From assembly GCA_903825285.1 (NCBI GenBank), contig CAIJZY010000041.1, positions 1 to 64,000 on the forward strand: a stretch of DNA of 64,000 bases, given 5' to 3'. The notes beneath the pieces are model-generated. The model made no database searches. It saw nothing but the letters and a program-made list of their open reading frames with translations, and was not told where the DNA came from. The position numbers and the translations under genes were made by a program. The stretch comes from an uncultured Opitutia bacterium (GTDB lineage Bacteria > Verrucomicrobiota > Verrucomicrobiia > Opitutales > Opitutaceae). Of this stretch, positions 49,664-57,871 are shown in pieces. How positions within the stretch are numbered: position 1 is the first letter of the stretch; each line of letters opens with the position of its first letter.

Positions 49664-49982
49664 GCGTCCCTCCCTCGCCTCCCGCCTCTGGCAGCTGCCC
49701 GCCGCGGCGCTGCTCGGCCTGATCTGGCTGTACCAGCGCACCCTCTCGCCGGCGCTCCCTGCCCTGTTCGGTGTCGCAGGCTGCGGCTGCCGGTTTCACC
49801 CCACCTGCTCCCACTACGCCGCCGACGCGATCCGGATGCACGGTGCGATCGTGGGCGGATACCTCGCCCTGCGCCGGCTGGTGAAATGCTCGCCGCTGCA
49901 TCCCGGCGGCTTCGATCCCGTCCCGCCCCGCACCCGTTTCACTTGCGTCTCTGTCACCAAGGCCACTCCGGCCCGCGGCTGA
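49656..49982 (+). CDS. yidD: Membrane protein insertion efficiency factor YidD
   Basis: A 108-residue protein with an amphipathic/hydrophobic N-terminal helix ([20 protein letters not shown]) and the family core [12 protein letters not shown] followed by [16 protein letters not shown]. It assists insertion of membrane proteins near YidC. The overlap with rnpA and the 24-base gap to yidC fit the classical gene order. Confidence 0.95.
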   Translation: MPERPSLASRLWQLPAAALLGLIWLYQRTLSPALPALFGVAGCGCRFHPTCSHYAADAIRMHGAIVGGYLALRRLVKCSPLHPGGFDPVPPRTRFTCVSVTKATPARG

Positions 49983-50006
49983 CCCCTCCTCGCTCCCTCT
50001 CGTTTC

Positions 50007-51776
50007 ATGGACAAAAAGAACACCCTTATCGGCGTGCTGCTCATCGCCGCCGCATTCGCCAGCCTTTACCTGGGCCAGAAATTCTCCCCGCCCGCGCCCG
50101 CGCCGAGCACCGCCAGTGCCGCCGCCGTGACGCCCGCCGCGGCCAGCGCGGCCTCCCCCGCCGCCGCGACCACCGCCGCCACGACGTCGGCCCCGGCGCT
50201 CGGCGCCCTCGCGAAGGACCCCAGCTCGGCCACCATCACCGTCCTCGAGAACGACTACCTCGCGATCCGCTTCACCGATTTCGGCGGCGCGATCCGCGAC
50301 ATCGCCCTGCGCAAGTTCCCCGCCGAGCTCAAGGGCACGACGCCCTACGTCGTCAACGCCCTGCACACCGACCCGATGCTGGCGTTCGTCGACTTCCCCG
50401 GGCTCGACCACCGCACACCGTTCCAGCTCGTCTCGTCGACGCCCACCGAGATCGTCTACCGCGCCGTGCTCGGCCAGCAGGTCGAGGTCACGCGCCGCTA
50501 CACGCTCGTCGCCGGGCCGGATGAGACGCACGACCCCTACCAGTTCCGGCACGAGACCACCTTCCGCAACCTCACCGGCCAGGTCGTGCCGCTCGCGCGG
50601 TTTGCCCTCAGCATCGGCACCATCGGGCCGGTCAGCGACTCGGTCTACGGCCAGCGGGTCGCGACGGGCTTCTCCAACGGCAGCAGCCAGACCTTCATCC
50701 GGCGGTCCGACCTCGAGGGCGGCAACGGCCTCCTGGGCATCGGCGCCAGCGAGGCCAAGTTCACCCTCGCCAGCGGCGGCCCCGTCACCTGGGCGTCCAT
50801 CGACAACCAGTTCTTCACCGCGATCCTCACCCCGGACCAGCCCGGCGTGGGCCTGATCACCACCCGGCTCAAGGTCCTGGCCGAGGCCCCCGACGGCCTG
50901 CGCACCGCCTACGGCCTCGCCGGCGCCACGCAGTTCGACCTCAAGCCGCTGCCCGCCCACGGCGAGGCCACCCTGGGCATGAGCTTCTACGTCGGGCCGA
51001 AGGAGTACCGCCGCCTCTCGAACTCCAACATCTTCAAGGCGGACCAGGACAAGGTCATGCAGTTCGGGTTCTTCAAGTATTTCAGCCAGATCCTGCTCAC
51101 GCTCATGACCTGGGTGCACAGCTGGGTGCCGAGCTGGGGCCTCGCGATCGTCCTCACCACGCTGATCCTCAAGATCGTCTTCGTGCCTTTCACCATCGCC
51201 GCCTCGCGCTCGGCGCGGCGCATGCAGAAAATCCAGCCGGAGATGCAGGTCGTCCGGGAGAAGTACAAGGACAACCCGCAGAAGATGCAGGCCGCGACGA
51301 TGGAGCTCTTCAAGAAGCACAAGGTGAACCCGCTCGGCGGCTGCATCCCGCTGCTGATCACCATGCCGTTCTTCTTCGGCTTCTACCAGATGCTGCCGAG
51401 CGCCGCGGAGCTGCGCTTCGTGCCGTTCCTCTGGGCGCCCGACCTCGCCGCCGCGGACACCATCGGCCACGTGTTCGTCTTCCCGATCAACATCATGCCG
51501 ATCCTGATGGGCGCCACCATGATCATCCAGACGCGCCTCACGCCCCAACCCGCCGTGGACAACGCGCAGGCGAAGATGCTCAAGTTCATGCCGTGGCTCT
51601 TCACCCTGTTCTGCTACTCGTTCTCCTGCGCCCTGGCCCTCTACTCCACCATCAACGGCCTCTTCTCCATCGGCCAGCAGATCATCATCAACCGCATGAA
51701 GGATGACGGCGACCCCGCCACCGCGGCCGCCGGCGCCGACGGGATGAAGAACGTGACGCCCCGCAAGAAGAAGTGA
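50007..51776 (+). CDS. yidC: Membrane protein insertase YidC
   Basis: A 589-residue insertase of the Gram-negative type: TM1 (residues 6-24, NTLIGVLLIAAAFASLYLG), an Ala/Pro linker, a large periplasmic beta domain (about residues 75-345), then the conserved insertase core with TM2 to TM6. The core shows WGLAIVLTTLILKIVFVPF, the groove Arg in ASRSARRMQK, the cytoplasmic coiled hairpin MQVVREKYKDNPQKMQAAT, and PLLITMPFFFGFYQML. It inserts proteins alone or with SecYEG. The tail is basic (PRKKK), as often seen. Confidence 0.97.
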   Translation: MDKKNTLIGVLLIAAAFASLYLGQKFSPPAPAPSTASAAAVTPAAASAASPAAATTAATTSAPALGALAKDPSSATITVLENDYLAIRFTDFGGAIRDIALRKFPAELKGTTPYVVNALHTDPMLAFVDFPGLDHRTPFQLVSSTPTEIVYRAVLGQQVEVTRRYTLVAGPDETHDPYQFRHETTFRNLTGQVVPLARFALSIGTIGPVSDSVYGQRVATGFSNGSSQTFIRRSDLEGGNGLLGIGASEAKFTLASGGPVTWASIDNQFFTAILTPDQPGVGLITTRLKVLAEAPDGLRTAYGLAGATQFDLKPLPAHGEATLGMSFYVGPKEYRRLSNSNIFKADQDKVMQFGFFKYFSQILLTLMTWVHSWVPSWGLAIVLTTLILKIVFVPFTIAASRSARRMQKIQPEMQVVREKYKDNPQKMQAATMELFKKHKVNPLGGCIPLLITMPFFFGFYQMLPSAAELRFVPFLWAPDLAAADTIGHVFVFPINIMPILMGATMIIQTRLTPQPAVDNAQAKMLKFMPWLFTLFCYSFSCALALYSTINGLFSIGQQIIINRMKDDGDPATAAAGADGMKNVTPRKKK

Positions 51777-51831
51777 GCGGAGGCGGGCCCCCGCCTCACC
51801 CTTAGCCCTCACCCCCAACCCACCCCAAAAC

Positions 51832-52584
51832 ATGGCCGGCCATAACAAGTGGTCCAAAGTCAAACGCGCGAAGGCGATCACCGACCTCCGCAAGGGCAAG
51901 GTGTTCTCGCGGCTCTCGCGCGACATCACGCTCGCCGCCAAGTCCGGCGGCGGCGACGCGGGCGCCAACGCCCGCCTCCGCACGCTGCTGCTCAAGGCCC
52001 GCGACGCCAACATGCCCGTCGAGAACATCGAGCGCGCGATCAAGAAGGGCACCGGCGAGCTCCCCGGCGTCGTGTTCGAGGAGATCACCTACGAGGGCTA
52101 CGGCCCCGGTGGCGTCGCCTTCGTCGTCAAGGTCACCACCGACAACAAGGCCCGCGCCGCCCAGGAGGTCCGCTCCACCTTCACCCACCACAACGGCAAC
52201 CTCGCCAGCGCGGGGGCCGTCGCCTTCCAGTTTCTCCACGCCGGCCAGTTCCTCGTCACCCGTGACCAGATCACGGAGGACGCCCTCCTGGAGCTGGCCC
52301 TCGAGGCCGGCGCCGACGACGTCATCCCGAGCGAGCAGGGCTTCGAGGTCCGCTGCTCGATCCACGCCTTCGACAAGGTCTCGCACGCCCTCGAGCAGAA
52401 GGGCCTCAAGCCCGACAGCGCCGAGATCGCCTACATCCCGACCAACTTCGTGCCCGTCGCCGACGTCGCCCTCGCCCGCACGCTGCTCAAGCTGCACGAC
52501 GCGCTCGAGGAGATGGACGACGTCCAGGCCGTCTACTCCAACGAGGAAATGGACGACGCCGTCAGCACCGCCGCCCTGTCCTAG
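51832..52584 (+). CDS. yebC: YebC/PmpR family protein (TACO1-like)
   Basis: A 250-residue cytoplasmic protein of the YebC family. It starts MAGHNKWSKVKRAKAITD, continues RLRTLLLKARDANMPVENIE and has YEGYGPGGVAFVV and HNGNLASAGAVAFQF, all diagnostic. Members act as transcription regulators or as translation factors that relieve ribosome stalling. Length is standard. It lies 55 bases after yidC. Confidence 0.95.
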   Translation: MAGHNKWSKVKRAKAITDLRKGKVFSRLSRDITLAAKSGGGDAGANARLRTLLLKARDANMPVENIERAIKKGTGELPGVVFEEITYEGYGPGGVAFVVKVTTDNKARAAQEVRSTFTHHNGNLASAGAVAFQFLHAGQFLVTRDQITEDALLELALEAGADDVIPSEQGFEVRCSIHAFDKVSHALEQKGLKPDSAEIAYIPTNFVPVADVALARTLLKLHDALEEMDDVQAVYSNEEMDDAVSTAALS

Positions 52585-52599
52585 CCCGCGCCGGCCCGT

Positions 52600-52612
52600 T
52601 GTCATAATGACA
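52600..52612. promoter_or_regulatory. Palindrome upstream of metX
   Basis: TGTCATAATGACA is a perfect 13-base dyad (6-base arms, one central base) in the 78-base gap between yebC and metX. It includes CATAAT, which could serve as a -10 box, but no -35 at suitable spacing is seen. It is a candidate operator for methionine control. I found no riboswitch-like fold in this short gap. Confidence 0.45.
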
Positions 52613-52662
52613 GCCGCCATGCTTGTCTCGGCCCGTCCGGGCCCAATCGTGATCCCTCGCGC

Positions 52663-53847
52663 ATGACCGACCCCGAGGAAAACGCGCCCGCCTCCAGTCC
52701 CCTCGCCCCCGGCGAGATCGGGCTGGTCACCGCGCGGGACTTCACCTGTCCCCATCCGTTCACCTTCAAGAGCGGCCAGGTGCTCCCCGCCTTCACGCTG
52801 CGCTACGAGACCTACGGCGAGCTCAGCGCCACGCGCGACAACTGCGTCCTGATCTGCCACGCCCTCAGCGGCGACCACCACTGCGCCGGCGTCCACGCCC
52901 TCGAGGACCGCAAGCCCGGCTGGTGGAACAACCTCATCGGCCCGGGCAAGGCGGTCGACACCACCCGCTTCTTCGTCGTCTGCGCCAACGTCCTCGGCGG
53001 CTGCGTCGGCTCCAGCGGGCCGTCGTCCCTCGACCCCGCAACCGGGCGCCCCTTCGGCATCGGCTTCCCGTTCGTCACCATCCTCGACATGGTCCGCGCG
53101 CAGAAGCTGCTGCTCGACCACCTCGGCGTCGCGACCGTGCACGCCGTCATCGGCGGCTCGATGGGCGGCATGCAGGCGCTGCAGTTCGCGATCGAGTTTC
53201 CCCACTTCACCCGCCGCGTGCTCGCCATGGCCACCACCGCCCGCGAGAGCGCCCAGGCCATCGCGTTCAACGAGGTCGGCCGCCAGGCGATCATGCAGGA
53301 TCCCGACTGGAACCGCGGCGACTACGCCAAGGGCGGCGGCCCCCGCGTCGGCCTCGCCATCGCGCGCATGATGGCCCACATCACCTACGTCTCCGACGCG
53401 TCCATGGACCGCAAGTTCGGCCGGCGGAAGACGAACCCGGGCAACGGCGAGGCGTACACCTTCGACGTCCAGTTCGAGGTGGAGAGCTACCTCCGCCACC
53501 AGGGCCAGTCGTTCATCAACCGCTTCGACGCGAACTCGTACCTCTACATCACCCGCGCCCTCGACCAGTTCGACCTCGCGTCGGCCTACGGCTCGCTCGA
53601 GGCCGCGTTCGCGCCCGTCCAGGCCGAGACGCTGGTGGTCGGGTTCACCAGCGACTGGCTGTTCCCGCCCGAGCAGAACCGCCAGATCGCCCTCGCCCTC
53701 CTCCGCGCCGGCAAGCGCGCGAGCTACGCCGAGCTCACCACCGACCTCGGCCACGACTCGTTCCTGCTCGAGTCCGAGGAACTCTACACGCTCGTCCGCG
53801 CCTTCCTCGAGCGCACCGCGGCGCCCATCGCCGACTTCTCGATCTGA
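52663..53847 (+). CDS. metX: Homoserine O-acyltransferase (acetyl type)
   Basis: A 394-residue alpha/beta-hydrolase-fold enzyme that activates homoserine in methionine synthesis. The nucleophile elbow GGSMGGM holds Ser166. The family features ICHALSGDHHCAG, VVCANVLGGCVGSSGPSS and FTSDWLFPPEQNRQI (with the catalytic Asp) are present, and the His lies in DLGHDSFLLE. Acetyl versus succinyl specificity cannot be safely read from sequence alone; acetyl is the usual assignment for MetX. metW follows after four bases. Confidence 0.93.
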   Translation: MTDPEENAPASSPLAPGEIGLVTARDFTCPHPFTFKSGQVLPAFTLRYETYGELSATRDNCVLICHALSGDHHCAGVHALEDRKPGWWNNLIGPGKAVDTTRFFVVCANVLGGCVGSSGPSSLDPATGRPFGIGFPFVTILDMVRAQKLLLDHLGVATVHAVIGGSMGGMQALQFAIEFPHFTRRVLAMATTARESAQAIAFNEVGRQAIMQDPDWNRGDYAKGGGPRVGLAIARMMAHITYVSDASMDRKFGRRKTNPGNGEAYTFDVQFEVESYLRHQGQSFINRFDANSYLYITRALDQFDLASAYGSLEAAFAPVQAETLVVGFTSDWLFPPEQNRQIALALLRAGKRASYAELTTDLGHDSFLLESEELYTLVRAFLERTAAPIADFSI

Positions 53848-53851
53848 TCCC

Positions 53852-54457
53852 ATGGCCAAGCTCGTCGAAAAACGCACGGTGGACATGCAGATCATCGGGG
53901 AATGGGTCACCCCGGGCTCGCGCGTGCTCGACCTCGGCTGCGGCCGCGGCGCGCTGCTCGACTACCTGGTGCAGACCAAGGAGGTCGCGGCCCTCGGCGT
54001 GGACCTCGACTTCGCCCGCGTCACCGCCGGCGTCGCCCGCGGCCTGTCCGTCTACCAGGGGGACATGACGGCGTTCATGCGGCAGTTCCCGGACCGGCAT
54101 TTCGACCGCATCATCTGCTCGCGCACCGTGCAGGAGCTCGACGACCCCACCGGCGTCATCCTCGAGGCCCTCCGCGCCGGCCGCGCCGTCACCGTCGGGT
54201 TCGTCAACCACGGCTTCTGGAAGAACCGCGTCGACGCCCTCCTGCGCGGCCGCAAGGTCCGCAACGAGGTCTACACCACCGAGTGGTTCGAGAGCCGTCC
54301 GGCGAATCCCGTCTCCATCGCCGACTTCGAGCACTTCTGCGCCGCCAAGGGCATCTCCATCACCCGCCGCGCCCACCTCGGCGGCGACTGGCGCACCCCC
54401 TGCCGCGTCCTCCCCAACTTCTTCGCCGGCTACGCGCTGTACGACCTGGCGCGCTGA
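53852..54457 (+). CDS. metW: MetW, methionine biosynthesis methyltransferase-fold protein
   Basis: A 201-residue class I SAM-fold protein. Motif I is VLDLGCGRGALLDYL, followed by GVDLD, and the family segment FDRIICSRTVQELDDP and FVNHGFWKNRVDAL. MetW is needed with MetX for homoserine acylation in several bacteria. The four-base spacing to metX supports joint function and translation. Confidence 0.94.
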   Translation: MAKLVEKRTVDMQIIGEWVTPGSRVLDLGCGRGALLDYLVQTKEVAALGVDLDFARVTAGVARGLSVYQGDMTAFMRQFPDRHFDRIICSRTVQELDDPTGVILEALRAGRAVTVGFVNHGFWKNRVDALLRGRKVRNEVYTTEWFESRPANPVSIADFEHFCAAKGISITRRAHLGGDWRTPCRVLPNFFAGYALYDLAR

Positions 54458-54484
54458 CGCCCCGCGGAATGGCCGGAGCTCAGC

Positions 54485-54543
54485 TGGGAGCGAGCTTGCT
54501 CGCGACCGTCCCGGCCCGTTCGTCGCGAGCAAGCTCGCTCCCA
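54485..54543. repeat. Perfect REP-like inverted repeat, family K
   Basis: The 22-base arms 54485-54506 and 54522-54543 are exact reverse complements around a 15-base loop. Each arm is itself a near palindrome (GCGAGCTTGCTCGC). It lies 27 bases after the metW stop. From memory, very similar GAGCAAGCTCGCTCCC elements are widespread in Pseudomonas, but I cannot search here. Confidence 0.9.
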
Positions 54544-54573
54544 CCTCATGCGCCGCACCGGTCATAATCTCCC

Positions 54574-54600
54574 ATCGCCAGCCTCCATGCGGCTGGCGAT
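54574..54600 (+). terminator. Hairpin downstream of metXW, terminator-like
   Basis: ATCGCCAGCC (54574-54583) pairs perfectly with GGCTGGCGAT (54591-54600) around a 7-base loop, followed by TT only. It lies between metW and the class V PLP gene, 62 bases before the latter's start. The short T-run makes it a weak intrinsic terminator. Confidence 0.55.
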
Positions 54601-54661
54601 TTAGTCCGCTCGGCCTATTGAACAATGGGGCGACTGGCCCCATGCTCCCGGTCGACCCACC

Positions 54662-56191
54662 ATGAGTCTTGAGGCATACTTTGCGCCGTTTCGGGCCAAC
54701 ATCATCGGCATCGACCAGGAGTTCGAGACGCCTTACGGCCGTCAGCGCATCCTCTACGCCGACTGGACCGCGAGCGGGCGCATGTTCCGGCCGATCGAGC
54801 GGATGATGAGCGAGGAGATCGCCCCGTTCGTTGGCAACACGCACACCGAGACCTCCGTCACCGGCACCACGATGACCCGCGCCTACCACGAGGCGCTCCG
54901 GCGCATCAAGGAGCACGTCCACGCGTCCGCCGGCGACGCCGTGATCTGCTACGGCTCGGGCATGACGAGCGTGGTGAACAAGTTTCAGCGCATCCTCGGC
55001 CTGCGCGTGCACGAGAAATACCACGGCCAGGTCAAGCTGCCGGCCGCCGCGCGCCCCATCGTGTTCGTCACGCACATGGAGCACCACTCCAACCAGACCA
55101 CCTGGATCGAGAGCCTGGCCGAGGTGCGCGTGATCAACGCCACGCCCGACGGGCTCGTCGACCTCCGCCACCTCGCGACGCTGCTCGACGAGTACCGCGA
55201 CCGGGAGGTGAAGATCGCCGCCGTCACCAGCTGCTCCAACGTCACCGGCCTCATCACGCCCTACCACGCCATCGCCGGCCTGATGCACCGCGCGGGCGGC
55301 CGGTGCTTCGTGGATTTCGCCGCCAGCGCCCCGTACATCGCGATCGACATGCACCCGGCGGGCCGGCCGGACGAGTCCCTCGACGCGATCTATTTCTCGC
55401 CGCACAAGTTTCTCGGCGGTCCCGGCACCAGCGGCGTGCTGGTGTTCAACAAGCAGCTCTACTCCAACCGCGTGCCGGACAACCCCGGCGGCGGCACGGT
55501 GGACTGGACCAACCCGTGGGGCGGGCACAAGTATTTCGACGACATCGAGGCCCGCGAGGACGGCGGCACGCCCGGCTTCACCCAGGCCATCCGCACCGCG
55601 CTCTGCCTCCAGCTGAAGGAGTCCATGGGCGTCGCGCAGATCCATCAGCGCGAGACGGAGCTCCTTGCGCTGATCTGGGACCGACTCAAGGCCGTGCCCG
55701 GGCTGCACATCCTGGCCGACCAGCACCGCGACCGGCTCGGGATCGTCTCGTTCTACCTCGACGACCTGCACTACAACCTCGCCGTCCGCCTGCTCAACGA
55801 CCGCTACGGCATCCAGACCCGCGGCGGCTGCTCCTGCGCCGGCACCTACGGGCACTACCTCCTCAACGTCACGCCCGAGCATTCAAAGTCCATCACCGAC
55901 CAGATCAGCCGCGGCGACAAGACGGAGAAACCCGGCTGGGTGCGCTTCTCGCTGCACCCCACCACCACCGACGCCGAGGCCGAGCGGCTGGTCGCCGCCA
56001 TCACGGATCTCGCCCGGAACCACCGCGAGTGGGCGCGCGACTACACCTACAGCGCCGCCACCAACGAGTTCACCCACCGCATCGAGACCGGGGCCATCGG
56101 CCGCCGCGTGACGCACTGGTTCGAGGCCTTCGGCCGGTCCGCCGTCACCGCGCCGGACTACGAGCCGCTGGGGCTCGGGTACGAGATCTGA
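54662..56191 (+). CDS. Class V aminotransferase-fold PLP enzyme (cysteine desulfurase-like)
   Basis: A 509-residue PLP enzyme, longer than the 400 residues of NifS/IscS/SufS. The PLP lysine is in YFSPHKFLGGPGTSG, the cofactor Asp in CFVDFAASAPY, and a Cys-containing loop RGGCSCAGTYGHYL sits where cysteine desulfurases carry their catalytic Cys. Typical HMEHHSNQ is also present. It may mobilise sulfur from cysteine or a related substrate; the exact reaction is unknown. It ends 12 bases from the convergent ArsR gene. Confidence 0.85.
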   Translation: MSLEAYFAPFRANIIGIDQEFETPYGRQRILYADWTASGRMFRPIERMMSEEIAPFVGNTHTETSVTGTTMTRAYHEALRRIKEHVHASAGDAVICYGSGMTSVVNKFQRILGLRVHEKYHGQVKLPAAARPIVFVTHMEHHSNQTTWIESLAEVRVINATPDGLVDLRHLATLLDEYRDREVKIAAVTSCSNVTGLITPYHAIAGLMHRAGGRCFVDFAASAPYIAIDMHPAGRPDESLDAIYFSPHKFLGGPGTSGVLVFNKQLYSNRVPDNPGGGTVDWTNPWGGHKYFDDIEAREDGGTPGFTQAIRTALCLQLKESMGVAQIHQRETELLALIWDRLKAVPGLHILADQHRDRLGIVSFYLDDLHYNLAVRLLNDRYGIQTRGGCSCAGTYGHYLLNVTPEHSKSITDQISRGDKTEKPGWVRFSLHPTTTDAEAERLVAAITDLARNHREWARDYTYSAATNEFTHRIETGAIGRRVTHWFEAFGRSAVTAPDYEPLGLGYEI

Positions 56192-56203
56192 CCCACGCCG
56201 CGC

Positions 56204-56548
56204 CTAGCGGGAGAACGCGCCGGCCTGCCGGCTCAGCTGCTGCTCCATGCTGCCGCACACCTGCGCGCACAGCTGGAAGATCGACGGGTCCGCAATGGCG
56301 TAGAACACCTGCTGGCCCTCCTTGCGCCGCGCCACCAGGTGCGCCTGCGCCAGGGTCTGCAGGTGCCGCGACACGTTCGCCTGCGTGCCGCCGGTGAGCT
56401 TCACCAGCTCGTTCACGCTCTGCTCCCCCGCGAACAGCGCGTGGAGCAGCCGCAGCCGCATCGGCTCGGCCAGGACGGCAAAGCGCCGCGCGATCAGCTC
56501 GAGCGCGGCGTCGGACAGGGGGCGGGGGGACTTCGTCTTGGGGGCCAT
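56204..56548 (-). CDS. ArsR family transcriptional repressor
   Basis: A 114-residue winged-helix regulator. The core is RFAVLAEPMRLRLLHALFAG, the recognition helix is in GGTQANVSRHLQTLAQ, and the wing is VARRKEGQQVFYAIAD. Two cysteines, Cys94 and Cys98 (LCAQVC), in the last helix could sense metal or reactive sulfur. It diverges from the DUF2892/RND/rhodanese operon, with an AT-rich operator-like region between, so it probably represses that operon. The ATG at 56548 is preferred over upstream starts that fall in the operator region. Confidence 0.9.
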   Translation of the reverse strand: MAPKTKSPRPLSDAALELIARRFAVLAEPMRLRLLHALFAGEQSVNELVKLTGGTQANVSRHLQTLAQAHLVARRKEGQQVFYAIADPSIFQLCAQVCGSMEQQLSRQAGAFSR

Positions 56549-56555
56549 TCGTGAC

Positions 56556-56597
56556 TTGACGTTGTGATAATGTATGCGCATATACTCATATAGTACA
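56556..56597. promoter_or_regulatory. AT-rich divergent control region with ArsR operator candidate
   Basis: The 67-base gap between the divergent ArsR and DUF2892 genes holds an AT-rich stretch with the perfect palindrome TATGCGCATA (56573-56582), extended imperfectly as GTATGCGCATATAC, and a nearby TACTCATATAGTA. AT-rich imperfect dyads containing ATA are usual for ArsR/SmtB operators. Occupancy would block both promoters. Confidence 0.6.
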
Positions 56598-56615
56598 AGC
56601 CCAAACCCTCACCCC

Positions 56616-56843
56616 ATGAAGATCGACAATCTCATCCGCGTCCTGGCCGGCAGCATGGTCCTGCTCAGCGTGGCCCTGGTCTACTTCGTCAGCCCGTGGT
56701 GGCTGCTGCTGACGTGCTTCGTCGGCCTCAACCTGATCCAGTCCGCCTTCACCGGCTTCTGCCCGCCCTCGATCGTCCTGCGCAAGCTGGGCTGGCTCGG
56801 CGACGACGGCATCGTGCACTTCGGCGGCCCCAAGGCCCCGTGA
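56616..56843 (+). CDS. DUF2892 (YgaP-like membrane domain) protein, first copy
   Basis: A 75-residue inner-membrane protein with two helices (IRVLAGSMVLLSVALVYFV and WWLLLTCFVGLNLIQSAF) followed by FCPPSIVLRKLG. This is the DUF2892 pattern, also found as the membrane domain fused to rhodanese in E. coli YgaP. It is the first gene of the putative operon diverging from ArsR and ends 17 bases before the adaptor gene. The Cys in the CPP motif is conserved in the second copy at 61525. Confidence 0.88.
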   Translation: MKIDNLIRVLAGSMVLLSVALVYFVSPWWLLLTCFVGLNLIQSAFTGFCPPSIVLRKLGWLGDDGIVHFGGPKAP

Positions 56844-56860
56844 CCCGGCCCGACCCCCGC

Positions 56861-57871
56861 ATGAAGTTCCTTCGCTCGCTCCTGCTGCCGGCCGCCCTCC
56901 TGGCCGGCGGCTGCCACCGCTCCGCCGAGTCCGCCGCCGCGGACGCCGGTCCCGTCCTCCGCGTCCGGGTCGCCGCCGCGGTCCTGGCGCGCAGCGCGCA
57001 GACCCAGGCGGTCCCCGGCACCATCCGACCCTTCGCCCGCGCCCTCGTCGCCGCCAAGGTCACCGGCACGGTGGCCACCACCCGGCTGGTGGTCGGCCGG
57101 GCCGTCGCCGCCGGCGAGGAACTGGTGACCCTTCAGGCCGGCGAGCTCGCCGCCCGCCTCGAGCAGGCCCGCGCCGCCCTGGCCCAGGCCGACCGTGAAT
57201 TCGAGCGCGAGCGGTCGCTTGAGTCCCAGGGTGTCTCGACCACCGACGCCCTCCGCGCCGCGGACGACCGCCGCCGGCAGGCCCGCGCCGCCGCCGAGGA
57301 GGCGGAGGCCATGCTCGCCTACACCCGCGTCACCGCGCCGTTCGCCGGCGTCGTGACCGGTGAATTCGTCAAGCCCGGCGACCTTGCCACACCGGGCCGC
57401 GCGCTGTTTTCCCTCGAGGGCGCCGACCATCTCCGCGCCGAGGTCGCAGTGCCCGAGTCGCTCGGCCCCCTGGCCATCGGCGCCCCGGTGGCGATCGAAC
57501 TGGATGACGCCGTCGTCACCGGCACGCTGGCGGAGCTCTCCCCCGCCGCCGACTCGGCCACGCGCACGCGCCTCGCCGAGGTCGACCTGCCGAACCAGGC
57601 CCCCGCCCGCTCGGGCCAGTTTGTCCGCGTCCGCTGGCCCGCGGCGGACGACACCACCCTGACCGTGCCCGCCACGGCCCTTTCCCAACTCGGCCAGATG
57701 GAACGCGTCTTTGTCGTCGCCGGTGGCCACGCCCAGCTGCGGCTCGTCAAGACCGGGGCCCGCGTCGCCGACCGCATCCAGGTGGTCTCCGGCCTCGACG
57801 CCGGCGAGCCGGTCATCCTCGCCCCGCCCGCCACGCTGCGGGACGGGCAGGCCGTGGAGTCCGCGCCGTGA
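56861..57871 (+). CDS. RND efflux periplasmic adaptor lipoprotein
   Basis: A 336-residue membrane fusion protein with a good lipobox (LLAGGC, Cys18) after the signal [17 protein letters not shown]. Lipoyl halves ([20 protein letters not shown] and [18 protein letters not shown]) flank a short alpha hairpin, followed by a beta-barrel and an end domain ([16 protein letters not shown]). It is shorter than the 382-residue adaptor at 29083, which suggests a divergent pump class. Its stop overlaps the permease start as GTGA (57868-57871). Confidence 0.92.
   Translation: MKFLRSLLLPAALLAGGCHRSAESAAADAGPVLRVRVAAAVLARSAQTQAVPGTIRPFARALVAAKVTGTVATTRLVVGRAVAAGEELVTLQAGELAARLEQARAALAQADREFERERSLESQGVSTTDALRAADDRRRQARAAAEEAEAMLAYTRVTAPFAGVVTGEFVKPGDLATPGRALFSLEGADHLRAEVAVPESLGPLAIGAPVAIELDDAVVTGTLAELSPAADSATRTRLAEVDLPNQAPARSGQFVRVRWPAADDTTLTVPATALSQLGQMERVFVVAGGHAQLRLVKTGARVADRIQVVSGLDAGEPVILAPPATLRDGQAVESAP

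Noticed and set aside
52585-52662. SAM riboswitch upstream of metX
   Set aside because: The gap is only 78 bases and shows one short dyad; no multi-helix fold or conserved core of any SAM riboswitch class was recognised.
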